Shown piece after piece: positions 11,429 through 23,265 of a stretch of 64,000 bases of DNA; positions within the stretch are counted from its first letter, which is position 1, and each line of letters opens with the position of its first letter. Source of the stretch: Diplolepis rosae. Lineage: Eukaryota; Arthropoda; Insecta; Hymenoptera; Diplolepididae. The notes below the pieces were generated by a model. The model saw nothing but the letters and a program-made list of their open reading frames with translations, ran no database searches and had not been told where the DNA came from. Location: the NCBI GenBank assembly GCA_030998225.1, contig JAPYXD010000382.1:2294001-2358000 (forward strand), written 5' to 3'. The translations under genes and the position numbers were made by a program.

Positions 11429-12562
11429 ATGTCAGCGGAAAATTTTTATGAAATCGTTGCTTGGTACCATCTTCTTTGCTACGTCAGCTTTATTTCGAAA
11501 AAAAAACCCTTCGACGCTATTCTCAAACTCGACCCCTCTATTGATGGTTGCGCGAAATTCGTCATTGATTATTTAAAAGATAACACCAATGAATGCCAAT
11601 TTTCCCTTCTCGAAATTTTATCAAAATTTAAGGGTATAAAATCACCAAATACTTTGGCCACGGCGTTACCATTCACAAAGTAAATTCTAATACGGTTTTT
11701 TGAGTAGAAAATGATACTGGCAAGATTATGCCTGACGAATTGTCCAATGAAAATGTCCTGTCGATCGAAGAACGCGACATTATTGTTGAGGCAGCTAGGC
11801 AAATTATATTGAGTAATATTCGTTTCAAATTCTACCAAACAGATATATACCCCGCTCCTAATTGTTTCCTCGAAGACGCGGAAAATGTAAAAGCAAAGAG
11901 ACTGCAATTGTTCCTCAACGTCTTGATAAGATCTGAGAAGAATAGTAAAGAGTCGAAAATATTTCCTTGGTCTCTGTTCATCGTACTGCGAGGTGCTCAA
12001 GTTCGAAGATTCGATTTCACACGATCCCAAAGTTTATGATTTTGAAAACGCATTTGTGCAAATCGCATTCGATGACGCTGACTATAATACGAACACATTG
12101 GATGGGTATAATACTTTTTATCTCATGTGTGGTATTTCGATTGTCACTCTTTCGGATTGTGTTACTGGCACTGGAACGACTAAGCGTTTAAAAAAACAAC
12201 CGAGAGCCAGTACTGTCGGAAAGTTTGGCTTTGTCCAATTAAAATCTTTTAAACGCGGTTTTTCTCGTGGTTTGTGGGATTTAGCAATTCACGATTGGCG
12301 AAACGAAAATATCGTACCTAATGCTTCAATATGAATTTTGAATTTTCTTTGGCTTTTTGGACGTGGAAACAAGAAATCAGAATTGCTTGGTTGGAATGCA
12401 TATATAGAAGAGTTGTCCAGGTTGAAAAGTTTTTCCATTAGTAAAATCATTCCTCTCCCATTTGTGAACGCCCCACCAAGCAGTTACGATACTATTTTTT
12501 CATTTGGGATTACGCGAAAGATAAGGTTTATGCTGACGTCTTTTTTGAACTATTTTCCCTAA
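11429..12562 (+). pseudogene. Large uncharacterised repeat-encoded protein, decayed fragment
   Basis: Successive ORFs in alternating frames (11,429-11,683; 11,728-12,039; 11,993-12,334; 12,338-12,562) align in order to one protein type. I remember this type as a long, uncharacterised, multicopy ORF in many animal genomes. Anchor motifs: an EERDIIVEAARQII / YPAP block, FDDADYNTNTLDGYNTF, RLKKQP, and LPFVNAPPSSYDTI. At least three frameshifts and stops separate the blocks, and the N- and C-terminal parts are absent. The function of the family is unknown to me; its repeat nature suggests an association with a mobile element. No catalytic motif can be named. Confidence 0.55.
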
Positions 12563-12590
12563 AAATATTTTAAACTATTTTGAGACTATT

Positions 12591-12655
12591 TTAACCCTTG
12601 CTTACCACGCTTCTCTGGAGTAACACGCTTACCACACATGGGTCCAAAGGACCCA
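12591..12655 (+). repeat. piggyBac-like terminal sequence (single end)
   Basis: TTAA followed by CCCTTGCTTACC, and then the dyad GGGTCC-AAA-GGACCC about 50 bp inside. TTAA plus CCC is the usual edge of piggyBac-type elements. No matching end was found within the window, so the element is truncated or the match is chance. Confidence 0.35.
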
Positions 12656-13930
12656 GGCGAGAAAAATTGTTATAAAAAATGAAAAATTACATATATTAAC
12701 TCGAAATTCTTTTTAAAACTTCTTGAATACTTACTTTAGAAGACTCCATAGGCTATATAGCCAAAAATTATATTCAAATATTTTTAAAAAAATGCTAAAG
12801 TCAAAAAAGTGGAAAAAATGACTATTGTTACTAAAGAATTCATAAATTTTTTAATTTTCCATATTAAGGGCTATAAATTTAGCGCAGTCTTCTAATAATG
12901 TACCACTACAATAAAAAAAATAGTAGTTTAGTGGATCTTTAAAAAAGTATATTTATTTTGGAGAATGAATGACGAAAAAAAGTGGAAAAATGAAATAGGC
13001 GTTTTTGTCAAAGTACACTATTGTTTAATCTATTACAAGATGATATTTATTGAAAATATTCTCAAATTGCTTGATCCAATATGCCATGTAAATATCTTTC
13101 TGGCCATCGATTGCTTCGACCACTCACTGTGTATGATTTCCTCTTCTCTGCATACGGTAGAAGTTACTTATGAAAAGCCGAATGTCATAAGACATTATAA
13201 TAAAACAAATCCACTCTACAGGTACCAAAAATCGGATTTTCAAAGGAGGTGCTATGAAAACATTTTTTTGAAACGAGTAAACAGAAAAAATAGAAAATTT
13301 ATTTTTTATTTCATCGTCGAAAATTTATCATCACTCCATTTAACAATTATCGTTATTGAAATTATTTTTTAATAAGAGTACACAACTATCTTTTTGTACC
13401 ATAAGACACGTGCGAACCAAATTTGAAGTAAATTGATACAGTTCTCATGTGCCAAGCGCATTTCGTGCCCAATTTTTCAGCTGTCTTGAACTATTATTTG
13501 CATATTATTAGTACATGGAGAAAAATATAATACTTCAGTGAAATGCATGGAATTATTCAAGAGTTGCGCGCACAGGCGTTTATGGATGAAAGAGATACAG
13601 AATTCCCGAAACTTTTGAGGACAAAGTACGGAATTTTTATAAAAAAATCTCAAAATTCCGTATTTCATCCTAAAGTGTTCAGGAAATTTTGTACAGCCTT
13701 CTTAATGTTAAGAAGGCTATTTAAGAATATAAAGTTATATTTTTTCTAATGAAATTAGTTATATTTTTTTCATCCATCGATTGAAAAAATTTGTCTTTTA
13801 TGAAAATAAGGAAAACTGAAAAACCTGAGCAGAATCTTCTTTCATAAGTACACTGAGAAATGCAAAATTGATTTCAATTCTTTAAAAGTATTTAGAATAA
13901 ATAATAATCAATTGAAATACTTTTTAGAAT
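12656..13930. other. Gene-free stretch with small hairpin
   Basis: A 135-codon plus-strand ORF (12,965-13,372) is AT-rich and matches nothing I recognise. A perfect 11-bp palindrome (AGCCTTCTTAA-TG-mirror) lies at 13,695-13,718. Nothing else is supportable. Confidence 0.4.
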
Positions 13931-13934
13931 AGAA

Positions 13935-14183
13935 TCTAAAACATTTACTGACTTAAGAAATCAAATAGTAGCTTTGTTTCCTACTGAGGATCCTGATTGT
14001 ATTTACGTGTCATGCTCTGAAGGCAAAGAAAACGAAAGCGTTGGTGCTAGAAGGTGTCTGTATAATTATTATAAAATTGTTCGTAAGAAACTACGTAATG
14101 CTGGAATTCTATCAGAGTCTCAAATGCATAATGAATTACCTCATGAGAAAAGTATAGACAGTAAGATACAGATATTTCACTGA
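13935..14183 (+). pseudogene. Fragment of a transposon-type protein (N-terminal region)
   Basis: One open frame reads ...TDLRNQIVALFPTEDPD, then ARRCLYNYYKIVRKKLRNAG. It resembles the N-terminal part (LFPTE.. followed by a basic K-Y-N-K-L-R segment) of multicopy insect proteins of mobile-element origin. It stops at 14,181-14,183 next to a foldback element. The sequence is short and the identification is weak. Confidence 0.3.
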
Positions 14184-14205
14184 ATAATTTTTTGGATGTA
14201 TAAAT

Positions 14206-14870
14206 ATGTATATGGGCCATTCCATATTAAATTGACAGTCCATGTCGCAGATTTGAACGAGATAATTTTTTTTCGGTTCTTTATCAACAATAAATAGACA
14301 CGTATTTTTATGTTTGGCCAAAAAAAAATTTTTGACAAGTATACGATCTTTCGAATTTTCTAAGAAATGATATTTTCGACATAGCAAGCGCAATGTCAAG
14401 CCTGTTTATCTTGAAAAAAATTGTTCGCACGAAAAATTTTCAAAATTACGATAATTAGGGTTTTGACTCTTCTTTACAGAAATCCACGAAAATAAAATTT
14501 TTGAAAGGGGCCAAATTTGGAAAAAAACGATTTTGCATTTATTTCTTTACTTTTGTATGTTAAGAAATATTTAAACATTTTTTTCGCAACAATCTCTGTA
14601 AAGAAGAGTCAAAACCCTAATTTTCGTAATTGTCAAAATTTTTCGTACGAACAAGTGTTTTCAAGGTAAAGAGGCTTGACAGTGCGCTTGCTATGTCGAA
14701 AATATCATTTCTTAGAAAATTCGAAAAATCGATACTTGTAAAAAAAATTTGTTTTTGGCCAAAAAAAAAATTCGTTTCTATTTGTTGTTGATAAAAACCG
14801 AAAAAACATTAACTCGTTCAAATCTGCGACATCGACTGTCAATATAATATGGAATGACCCATATATATTA
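14206..14870. mobile_element. Foldback MITE, arms about 290 bp
   Basis: GGGCCATTCCATATTAAATT near 14,214 is mirrored by ATATGGAATGACCC near 14,860. The arms run colinearly inwards (GACAGTC-CGCAGATTTGAACGAG, ..GGCCAAAAA, ..TTAGAAAATTCGAA, ..GACTCTTCTTTACAG) to a loop of about 85 bp at 14,498-14,581. TATA-rich flanks prevent a sure target-site call. No coding capacity, so it would need a transposase from elsewhere. Confidence 0.8.
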
Positions 14871-14902
14871 ATTGAAATACGTGAAATTCATTCTTTATAT
14901 AT

Positions 14903-16233
14903 TAGTCCAGTCGAATTAGAATTCAAGATGGATGTCAGAGCAAGATCCGAGATTTTTATTGGAATCACTCAAAAATATCATAGTAATTGACGTACCATGT
15001 TTTGCGCCTCGAGTTTCCTTGTGCGTTTTGTAAAACAAATGTTCAAAGCCAAAAAGTGCGAAAATGGGCCATTTTAAAAATATATTTTCTCATTTTACTC
15101 TTAAAATATCAGTTTTATGATGAAATTGTATTGAAGCAAAGTTGTAGAGCATAAAATTTTCTACAAAATTTGGTGGTTTGAAGTGAAAACATTTGATTTT
15201 CCTCCGCCACAGCGGCCGAACAATAAATAAAAAATAGTCGAAAACCAGCTATTTTTTGCATGCGCATTTGAAATTGAAAATATTAATACATCTAAATGGC
15301 TTTTTTGCCTTTAAAATATTTAATTCTTTACCTTTCGAATGCCGAAAACTCAAGTTCAATATCTCTTTTAGTTACAGAGTAATGTAATTGTTTAATAAGA
15401 ATTTTCAAAATAACATAACTTTTAAGAATTAACATATACACCAGGAAAATTTTTTCACACATAACATGTTTTTTTTACACATACTGCAAGTATAAAACTA
15501 TCATATTCAATGATTAGATGAGTGGTTTTTATTTTTTAACACATCCAAACGATTATTTAAAAGGGGGTTGTAACTTTTACATTAATTGCAAAATGAATAA
15601 CTCCGTGGTTTTTTGACAAATTCCAAATCTGAAAAGAACCTGTGAAATTGCTTACAAAAACGAATCTTTAAGCGCTTTGAACGCTTCAATTCGACCTTCC
15701 AATCTGAATTTCTTGAATCCCAAAGTCGGATGCATGTGAGTGAGATTTCAGCAACAATTAAACGAAAAAAAAATTCCAGCATATAGCTTTATCAATTTAC
15801 TTTCGATATATTGTTGAAGAAAACCGATTACTTTGACGATCTATGTGCAATTAATTCTAACAGATAGGCAAACGCGCGTGGGAATGGCAAAAATCGGAGT
15901 GGAGGGAACAGTCAGTGTGGCGCAAAAACTTTATTCGGCGCCTTCAAAATCGTCGCGCGCTCTTCACTGCCACCTATCTCGGCTTCTAATCGACCAAATT
16001 TTACGTTTATTTTTTTAAATCGATATAGCAAATCAAGAGGAATCTAATAATGTACATACTTCTAGTCTGTTTTTAAAAGTTTATGAATGGTTAACATCAT
16101 TTGGGATTTTTCTAATTTTGACATTGCACAATCATACAATTTTCGAAGATAATTCTTAAATACGCAAATACTTTTGCAAATCGTACACCCATTTTGAGTT
16201 CAGAATTTAGATTCGCACTACATTTTTTTTACA
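14903..16233 (+). repeat. Unit A, copy 1 (direct repeat of 17,726-19,067)
   Basis: About 1.33 kb starting TAGTCCAGTCGAATTAG and ending in a T8 tract plus ACA. It is nearly identical to 17,726-19,067 in the same orientation and to 20,467-21,808 inverted. It contains a GC-rich core (ACGCGCGTGGGAATGGC ... GTCGCGCGC) that gives a recurring 61-codon ORF with no recognised similarity. Copy 1 differs from copies 2 and 3 at sites where those two agree, for example CGTGGTTT against CGCGGTTT, so copies 2 and 3 are the closer pair. Its right edge is fused to 37 bp of inverted LTR sequence. Confidence 0.85.
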
Positions 16234-16906
16234 ATCTCTATTACACTCATACACGTAATTCGTCACAAAAGTAATACTTGAAAGTATTAAGAAACAATTG
16301 TCAAAATCGTCTCATTAAAATGAAGTACTAATATGAAAAAATAGAAAGGTCTAAAGATATTTTATATTTTACTACTGTGTTCGAATAGATAAGAAAATTT
16401 ATTGCACCTCAATGTGTAAAATGAAACATTTAGCAATTTCCGCTTTCGTCAAAGTGACGGATCTGCTTCAATTTGTAGCTTTTTTTATAGTTTTGATACC
16501 CAAGGGTAACAAAAGTAAGGCTAACAAGCTGTCGTGGGTGCCTAAAAAGCAATCAAAGACATAATCATAAATCTTTACAATATTTAAAAGATCTTTGTAG
16601 AATAAATTAAGAAGAAAAATAATAAAATTCACACCTGCGTTAATCAACTGCTCATGAAGGTCGAAGAACTCCTTCACCTCTGAACTTCTACTTCCTTTGC
16701 ATTGCAAAATAATTTTTTTTGCAAGCGTGGGCCACTTTAGGCGAAATAGTGAGGAGCATTCGGGCGCTTCTTCATTCGAAGTCGGATCTTTATTCTTTAA
16801 ATCAATTACTATTTTTGTAAAATCTTGTTCAAGCTATAAAACAAAACAAAATTGGGTATCAAAATTGGTAGAAGCGTTCAAAATTGTTTTCATACTGAAA
16901 ATAGTA

Positions 16907-17489
16907 CAGTCCCTGGCCATATTATTATACTCACTTAGTTATTATACTTATTTTAAATGTAAATTTTTAAAGAATGTAAAAAACTTCTCAAAAATTAAAC
17001 TATTTTATCTCTAGATTCGGAAAAACTCTAAACCTATATGAATTTATGAAAAAATACTAAAAATAATTATATTTAATTTTTCGAAAAAAATTCATTAATT
17101 CTTGTGAGTTATCACTTTTATGTATTTTTTAAATCCTTTTTTTGAGTATTACATTTTATTTTATTTTTACGTCTTTTTGGTTCTAAGTTTAGAGTTTTTT
17201 AAAATCTAGAGAAAAAATAGTATTATTTTTTGAGACGTTTTTTACATTCTTTGTAAATTCACCTTTAAAATGAGTCAAAAAACATATAGAAGCATCAATT
17301 ATTTCGGGAGTCATTCATAATCCCAGAAAACTGTGAAATTTGCACTTTTCTCACAATATCTTCCTCAAAAATTGAAAAATTGAATCCTCAAAAATTTAGA
17401 AAAAAATTGTAATACGTATATTGTCAATATTGTGAGATTTTATGCACTTAACAAAAACAAAGTGAGTATAATAATATGTCCAGAGACTG
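16907..17489. mobile_element. Tc1-like non-autonomous element (left-arm copy)
   Basis: TA precedes CAGTCCCTGGCCATATTATT at 16,907, and the inverse (..AATAATATGTCCAGAGACTG) ends at 17,489, giving a 30-bp terminal inverted repeat. Longer imperfect subterminal repeats (AAAGAATGTAAAAAAC and its mirror, GAGTTTTT-AATCTAGAG) follow inside. The right flank is CA instead of TA, so the target duplication is imperfect. No ORF for a transposase. CAGTC plus TA target is typical of the Tc1/mariner superfamily. Confidence 0.7.
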
Positions 17490-17725
17490 CAGAATAGTAC
17501 CTGTAAAAGACGTTTTTCTAACCAACATAATTCCAAGGGGAGAACTCAAGCATGAGAAACTGCTGAAATATGTTTCTAATGTAGGAGTTTTAATTTCTTT
17601 CCCTTTTTGTGATAGTAGCTTCATGCGCTCTCCAAATGTCTCTTCCCACTGTTTTGTAATTTCGACTATTGAATAATGTTCTTGGTTCGGATTCGTTATG
17701 CAACTCAGACTATTAACACCTAATA

Positions 17726-19067
17726 TAGTCCAGTCGAATTAGGATGGAAAATTGGGATACATGGATATCAGAGCAAGATCCGAGATTTTTATTGGAATCA
17801 CTCAAAAATATCATAGTAATTGACGTACCATGTTTTGCGCCTCGAGTTTCCTTGTGCGTTTTGTAAAACAAATGTTCAAAGCCAAAAAATGCGAAAATGG
17901 GCCATTTTAAAAATATATTTTCTCATTTTACTCTTAAAATATCAGTTTTATGATGAAATTGTATTGAAGCAAAGTTGTAGAGCATAAAATTTTCTACAAA
18001 ATTTGGTGGTTTGAAGTGAAAACATTTGATTTTCCTCCGCCACAGCGGCCGAACAATAAATAAAAAATAGTCGAAAACCAGCTATTTTTTGCATGCGCAT
18101 TTGAAATTGAAAATATTAATACATCTAAATGGCTTTTTTGCCTTTAAAATATTTAATTCTTTACCTTTCGAATGCCGAAAACTCAAGTTCAATATCTCTT
18201 TTAGTTACAGAGTAATGTAATTGTTTATTAAGAATTTTCAAAATAACGTAACTTTTAAGAATTAACATATACACCAGGAAAATTTTTTCACACATAATAT
18301 GTTTTTTTTACACATACTGCAAGTATAAAACTATCATATTCAATGATTAGATGAGTGGTTTTTATTTTTTAACACATCCAAACGATTATTTAAAAGGGGG
18401 TTGTAATTTTTACATTAATTGCAAAATGAATAACTCCGCGGTTTTTTGACACATTCCAAATCTGAAAAGACGCTGTGAAAGTGCTTGCAAAAACGAATCT
18501 TTAAGCGCTTTGAACGCTTCAATTCGACCTTCCAATCTGAAGTTCTTCAATCCCAAAGTCGGATGCATGTGAGTGAGATTTCAGCAACAATTAAACGAAA
18601 AAAAGAATTCCAGCATATAGCTTTATCAATTTACTTTCGATATATTGTTGAAAAAAACCGATTACTTTGACGATCTATGTGCAATTAATTCTAACAGATA
18701 GGCAAACGCGCGTGGGAATGGCAAAAATCGGAGTGGAGGGAACAGTCAGTGTGGCGCAAAAACTTTATTCGGCGCCTTCAAAATCGTCGCGCGCTCTTCA
18801 CTGCCACCTATCTCGGCTTCTAATCGACCAAATTTTACGTTTATTTTTTTAAATCGATATAGCAAATCAAGAGGAATCTAATAATGTACATACTTCTAGT
18901 CTGTTTTTAAAAGTTTATGAATGGTTAACATCATTTGGGATTTTTCTAATTTTGACATTGCACAATCATACAATTTTCGAAGATAATTCTTAAATACGCA
19001 AATACTTTTGCAAATCGTACACCCATTTTGAGTTCAGAATTTAGATTCGCACAACATTTTTTTTACA
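17726..19067 (+). repeat. Unit A, copy 2
   Basis: Same unit as 14,903-16,233, with a few extra bases after the start (GGATGGAAAATTGGGATAC). Part of the left palindrome arm. After T8-ACA it continues into segment C instead of LTR sequence. Confidence 0.85.
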
Positions 19068-19288
19068 GCTTCTTTTTAATAAATTAACCAACACTTTTAT
19101 CGGGATTTTCGAAAAAAATAAGTTTGTTGAGAGATATATTAATTTAAACTTTGGATAAAATTGGATAAAATTCTAAATTCTCGTGTTCTTGAAATTCATT
19201 ATCTCCGCTTGAAATAATCTTATCGATTTCGGGTTTGTTTTATTTTCTATCTTATTACGTTAGGATTTCGGATAAATATTTTTACAAT

Positions 19289-20245
19289 TTCTGTTTTGTT
19301 AATTAAGTACAGATATAAGTGGAGACTTAATTAGATCGGAAGATATTAAATATTTTTGAGCGCGCGACGTGTTTAATCATTTCCGAGTCGAGCCGCAACT
19401 AGCCTTCCTTGAGACATAATGTGCTTTTGATCGACTCGGACATGATTAAACACGTCGCGCACTCAAAAACATTCAATATCTTCCGATCTAATTAAGTCTC
19501 CACTTTTGTTAAATATGCGCTAGTTATATTGAGATATAGCGCATATGATACTATTTTTCAAAATTTTTCTACTGAGAGAGCAAACATGCAAAAATTGTTT
19601 AAACAATTAAATTGCTTATATATGTAGCTAATTAACAAAATAAAAATTATGAAAATATGTATCTGAAAACCTAACGTAATAAGCTAAAAAATGAAACAGA
19701 ACCGAAATCGATTTGATTAGTTTAATCCGAGGTAATGAATTTTAAGCACAAGAGAATTTAGCATTTTGTCCAATTTTATCAAAAGTTTAAATTAATATAT
19801 CTCTCAAAAAAATTTGTCTTGTGAAAATCCCGATATACGTTTTGATTAAAATATTAAAAAGATGCCACGGAAAAAAATTTAAGACTTAAAAATGTGAACA
19901 ATTTTTTTTTTCAAATCCGTACGATTTGCAAAAGAATGTCCCACATACGCAAATACTTTTGCAATTTCAAGGTGGAACACAATTTCAGTTATATAAACAT
20001 TTGATCAAAATAATTCTAGTTGCTATTAATTTCATTTTTATAAAGTTTACCCGACAAGTTACTGCTAGTGAGGTACAATGAATTTTTTTCCAAGTAGACG
20101 GTACCTTTTTTTTATTCATAATGATAGTCATATAATTGTTAGAAAATCAATCCTTTTTGTTAAAAATGGAATTTTTGCAAAATAAAAAGTACACATTCTG
20201 TATAGATTATGAAACATAAATTTATTATACATAACATAAATAAAA
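19289..20245. other. Palindrome spacer with a third copy of segment C
   Basis: The centre of the inverted duplication. At about 19,632-19,870 it carries a diverged copy of segment C (TCTGAAAACCTAACGTAATAAG ... ATTAATATATCTCTCAA) in the same orientation as the right arm. It also holds the hairpin at 19,317-19,505 and a short dyad, ATATGCGCTA..TAGCGCATAT, near 19,512-19,545. No gene. Confidence 0.7.
19317..19505. repeat. 75-bp-arm hairpin at palindrome centre
   Basis: AAGTGGAGACTTAATTAGAT runs through GCGCGCGACGTGTTTAATCA to CCGAGTCGAG, and the mirror returns from CGACTCGG to GTCTCCACTT across a 38-bp loop. There are only a few mismatches. The element is self-contained and may be an independent foldback insertion. 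Confidence 0.85.
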
Positions 20246-20466
20246 ATTACAAAAATATTTATCCGAAAACCTAACGTAATAAGCTAGAAAATGAAAAAAA
20301 CCCGAAATCGATTAGATTATTTCAAGCGGAGATAATGAATTTTAAGTACAAGAGAATTTAGCATTTTATCCAATTTTATCAAAAGTTTAAATTAATATAT
20401 CTCTCAAAAAAAAATTTTTTTTCGAAAATCCCGATAAAAGTGTTGGTTAATTTATTAAAAAGAAGC

Positions 20467-21808
20467 TGTAAAAAAAATGTTGTGCGAATCTAAATTCTGA
20501 ACTCAAAATGGGTGTACGATTTGCAAAAGTATTTGCGTATTTAAGAATTATCTTCGAAAATTGTATGATTGTGCAATGTCAAAATTAGAAAAATCCCAAA
20601 TGATGTTAACCATTCATAAACTTTTAAAAACAGACTAGAAGTATGTACATTATTAGATTCCTCTTGATTTGCTATATCGATTTAAAAAAATAAACGTAAA
20701 ATTTTGTCGATTAGAAGCCGAGATAGGTGGCAGTGAAGAGCGCGCGACGATTTTGAAGGCGCCGAATAAAGTTTTTGCGCCACACTGACTGTTCCCTCCA
20801 CTCCGATTTTTGCCATTCCCACGCGCGTTTGCCTATCTGTTAGAATTAATTGCACATAGATCGTCAAAGTAATCGGTTTTCTTCAACAATATATCGAAAG
20901 TAAATTGATAAAGCTATATGCTGGAATTTTTTTTTTCGTTTAATTGTTGCTGAAATCTCACTCACATGCATCCGACTTTGGGATTGAAGAACTTCAGATT
21001 GGAAGGTCGAATTGAAGCGTTCAAAGCGCTTAAAGATTCGTTTTTGCAAGCACTTTCACAGGGTCTTTTCAGATTTGGAATTTGTCAAAAAACCGCGGAG
21101 TTATTCATTTTGCAATTAATGTAAAAATTACAACCCCCTTTTAAATAATCGTTTGGATGTGTTAAAAAATAAAAACCACTCATCTAATCATTGAATATGA
21201 TAGTTTTATACTTGCAGTATGTGTAAAAAAAACATATTATGTGTGAAAAAATTTTCCTGGTGTATATGTTAATTCTTAAAAGTTACGTTATTTTGAAAAT
21301 TCTTAATAAACAATTACATTACTCTGTAACTAAAAGAGATATTGAACTTGAGTTTTCGGCATTCGAAAGGTAAAGAATTAAATATTTTAAAGGCAAAAAA
21401 GCCATTTAGATGTATTAATATTTTCAATTTCAAATGCGCATGCAAAAAATAGCTGGTTTTCGACTATTTTTTATTTATTGTTCGGCCGCTGTGGCGGAGG
21501 AAAATCAAATGTTTTCACTTCAAACCACCAAATTTTGTAGAAAATTTTATGCTCTACAACTTTGCTTCAATACAATTTCATCATAAAACTGATATTTTAA
21601 GAGTAAAATGAGAAAATATATTTTTAAAATGGCCCATTTTCGCACTTTTTGGCTTTGAACATTTGTTTTACAAAACGCACAAGGAAACTCGAGGCGCAAA
21701 ACATGGTACGTCAATTACTATGATATTTTTGAGTGATTCCAATAAAAATCTCGGATCTTGCTCTGATATCCATGTATCCCAATTTTCCATCCTAATTCGA
21801 CTGGACTA
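20467..21808 (-). repeat. Unit A, copy 3 (inverted)
   Basis: Inverted copy of unit A inside the right palindrome arm, sharing diagnostic bases with copy 2 against copy 1. Confidence 0.85.
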
Positions 21809-22044
21809 TATTAGGTGTTAATAGTCTGAGTTGCATAACGAATCCGAACCAAGAACATTATTCAATAGTCGAAATTACAAAACAGTGGGAAGAGACATTT
21901 GGAGAGCGCATGAAGCTACTATCACAAAAAGGGAAAGAAATTAAAACTCCTACATTAGAAACATATTTCAGCAGTTTCTCATGCTTGAGTTCTCCCCTTG
22001 GAATTATGTTGGTTAGAAAAACGTCTTTTACAGGTACTATTCTG

Positions 22045-22627
22045 CAGTCTCTGGACATATTATTATACTCACTTTGTTTTTGTTAAGTGCATAAAATCTC
22101 ACAATATTGACAATATACGTATTACAATTTTTTTCTAAATTTTTGAGGATTCAATTTTTCAATTTTTGAGGAAGATATTGTGAGAAAAGTGCAAATTTCA
22201 CAGTTTTCTGGGATTATGAATGACTCCCGAAATAATTGATGCTTCTATATGTTTTTTGACTCATTTTAAAGGTGAATTTACAAAGAATGTAAAAAACGTC
22301 TCAAAAAATAATACTATTTTTTCTCTAGATTTTAAAAAACTCTAAACTTAGAACCAAAAAGACGTAAAAATAAAATAAAATGTAATACTCAAAAAAAGGA
22401 TTTAAAAAATACATAAAAGTGATAACTCACAAGAATTAATTGAATTTTTTTTAAAATTAAATATAATTATTTTTAGTATTTTTTCATAAATTCATATAGG
22501 TTTAGAGTTTTTCCGAATCTAGAGATAAAATAGTTTAATTTTTGAGAAGTTTTTTACATTCTTTAAAAATTTACATTTAAAATAAGTATAATAACTAAGT
22601 GAGTATAATAATATGGCCAGGGACTGT
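22045..22627. mobile_element. Tc1-like non-autonomous element (right-arm mirror copy)
   Basis: Mirror image of the element at 16,907-17,489, with the same terminal repeats and flanks. It was copied by the inverted duplication, not by transposition, because its flanks match as well. Confidence 0.7.
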
Positions 22628-23265
22628 ACTATTTTCAGTATGAAAACAATTTTGAACGCTTCTACCAATTTTGATACCCAATTTTGTTTTGTTTTATAGC
22701 TTGAACAAGATTTTACAAAAATAGTAATTGATTTAAAGAATAAAGATCCGACTTCGAATGAAGAAGCGCCCGAATGCTCCTCACTATTTCGCCTAAAGTG
22801 GCCCACGCTTGCAAAAAAAATTATTTTGCAATGCAAAGGAAGTAGAAGTTCAGAGGTGAAGGAGTTCTTCGACCTTCATGAGCAGTTGATTAACGCAGGT
22901 GTGAATTTTATTATTTTTCTTCTTAATTTATTCTACAAAGATCTTTTAAATATTGTAAAGATTTATGATTATGTCTTTGATTGCTTTTTAGGCACCCACG
23001 ACAGCTTGTTAGCCTTACTTTTGTTACCCTTGGGTATCAAAACTATAAAAAAAGCTACAAATTGAAGCAGATCCGTCACTTTGACGAAAGCGGAAATTGC
23101 TAAATGTTTCATTTTACACATTGAGGTGCAATAAATTTTCTTATCTATTCGAACACAGTAGTAAAATATAAAATATCTTTAGACCTTTCTATTTTTTCAT
23201 ACTAGTACTTCATTTTAATGAGACGATTTTCACAATTGTTTCTTAATACTTTCAAGTATTACTTT

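Larger units (their letters stand above)
16231..19288 (+). repeat. Left arm of a 3.06-kb inverted duplication
   Basis: Pairs base by base with 20,246-23,303 on the opposite strand; paired coordinates sum to about 39,534 over the whole length. Order within the arm: 37 bp of inverted LTR start, a 1.46-kb segment B containing a Tc1-like MITE, unit A copy 2, and about 220 bp of segment C. Short ORFs (16,697-17,014; 17,476-17,676; 18,667-18,852) recur identically in the mirror arm; this reflects duplication, not selection. Identity is near-complete through A and B and lower in C. Confidence 0.9.

Noticed and set aside
12965..13372. 135-codon ORF MNDEKKWKNE
   Set aside because: Aromatic/Asn/Ile-rich composition expected of AT-rich DNA, with no motif or neighbour supporting it.
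16697..17014. 105-codon ORF repeated perfectly at 22,519-22,836
   Set aside because: Conserved only because it lies in the inverted duplication. It overlaps a MITE end and is AT-biased with no recognisable domain.
18667..18852. 61-codon ORF present in all three unit A copies
   Set aside because: Repetition follows from unit duplication. It is short, with no similarity recognised and no coding pattern beyond a GC-rich core.
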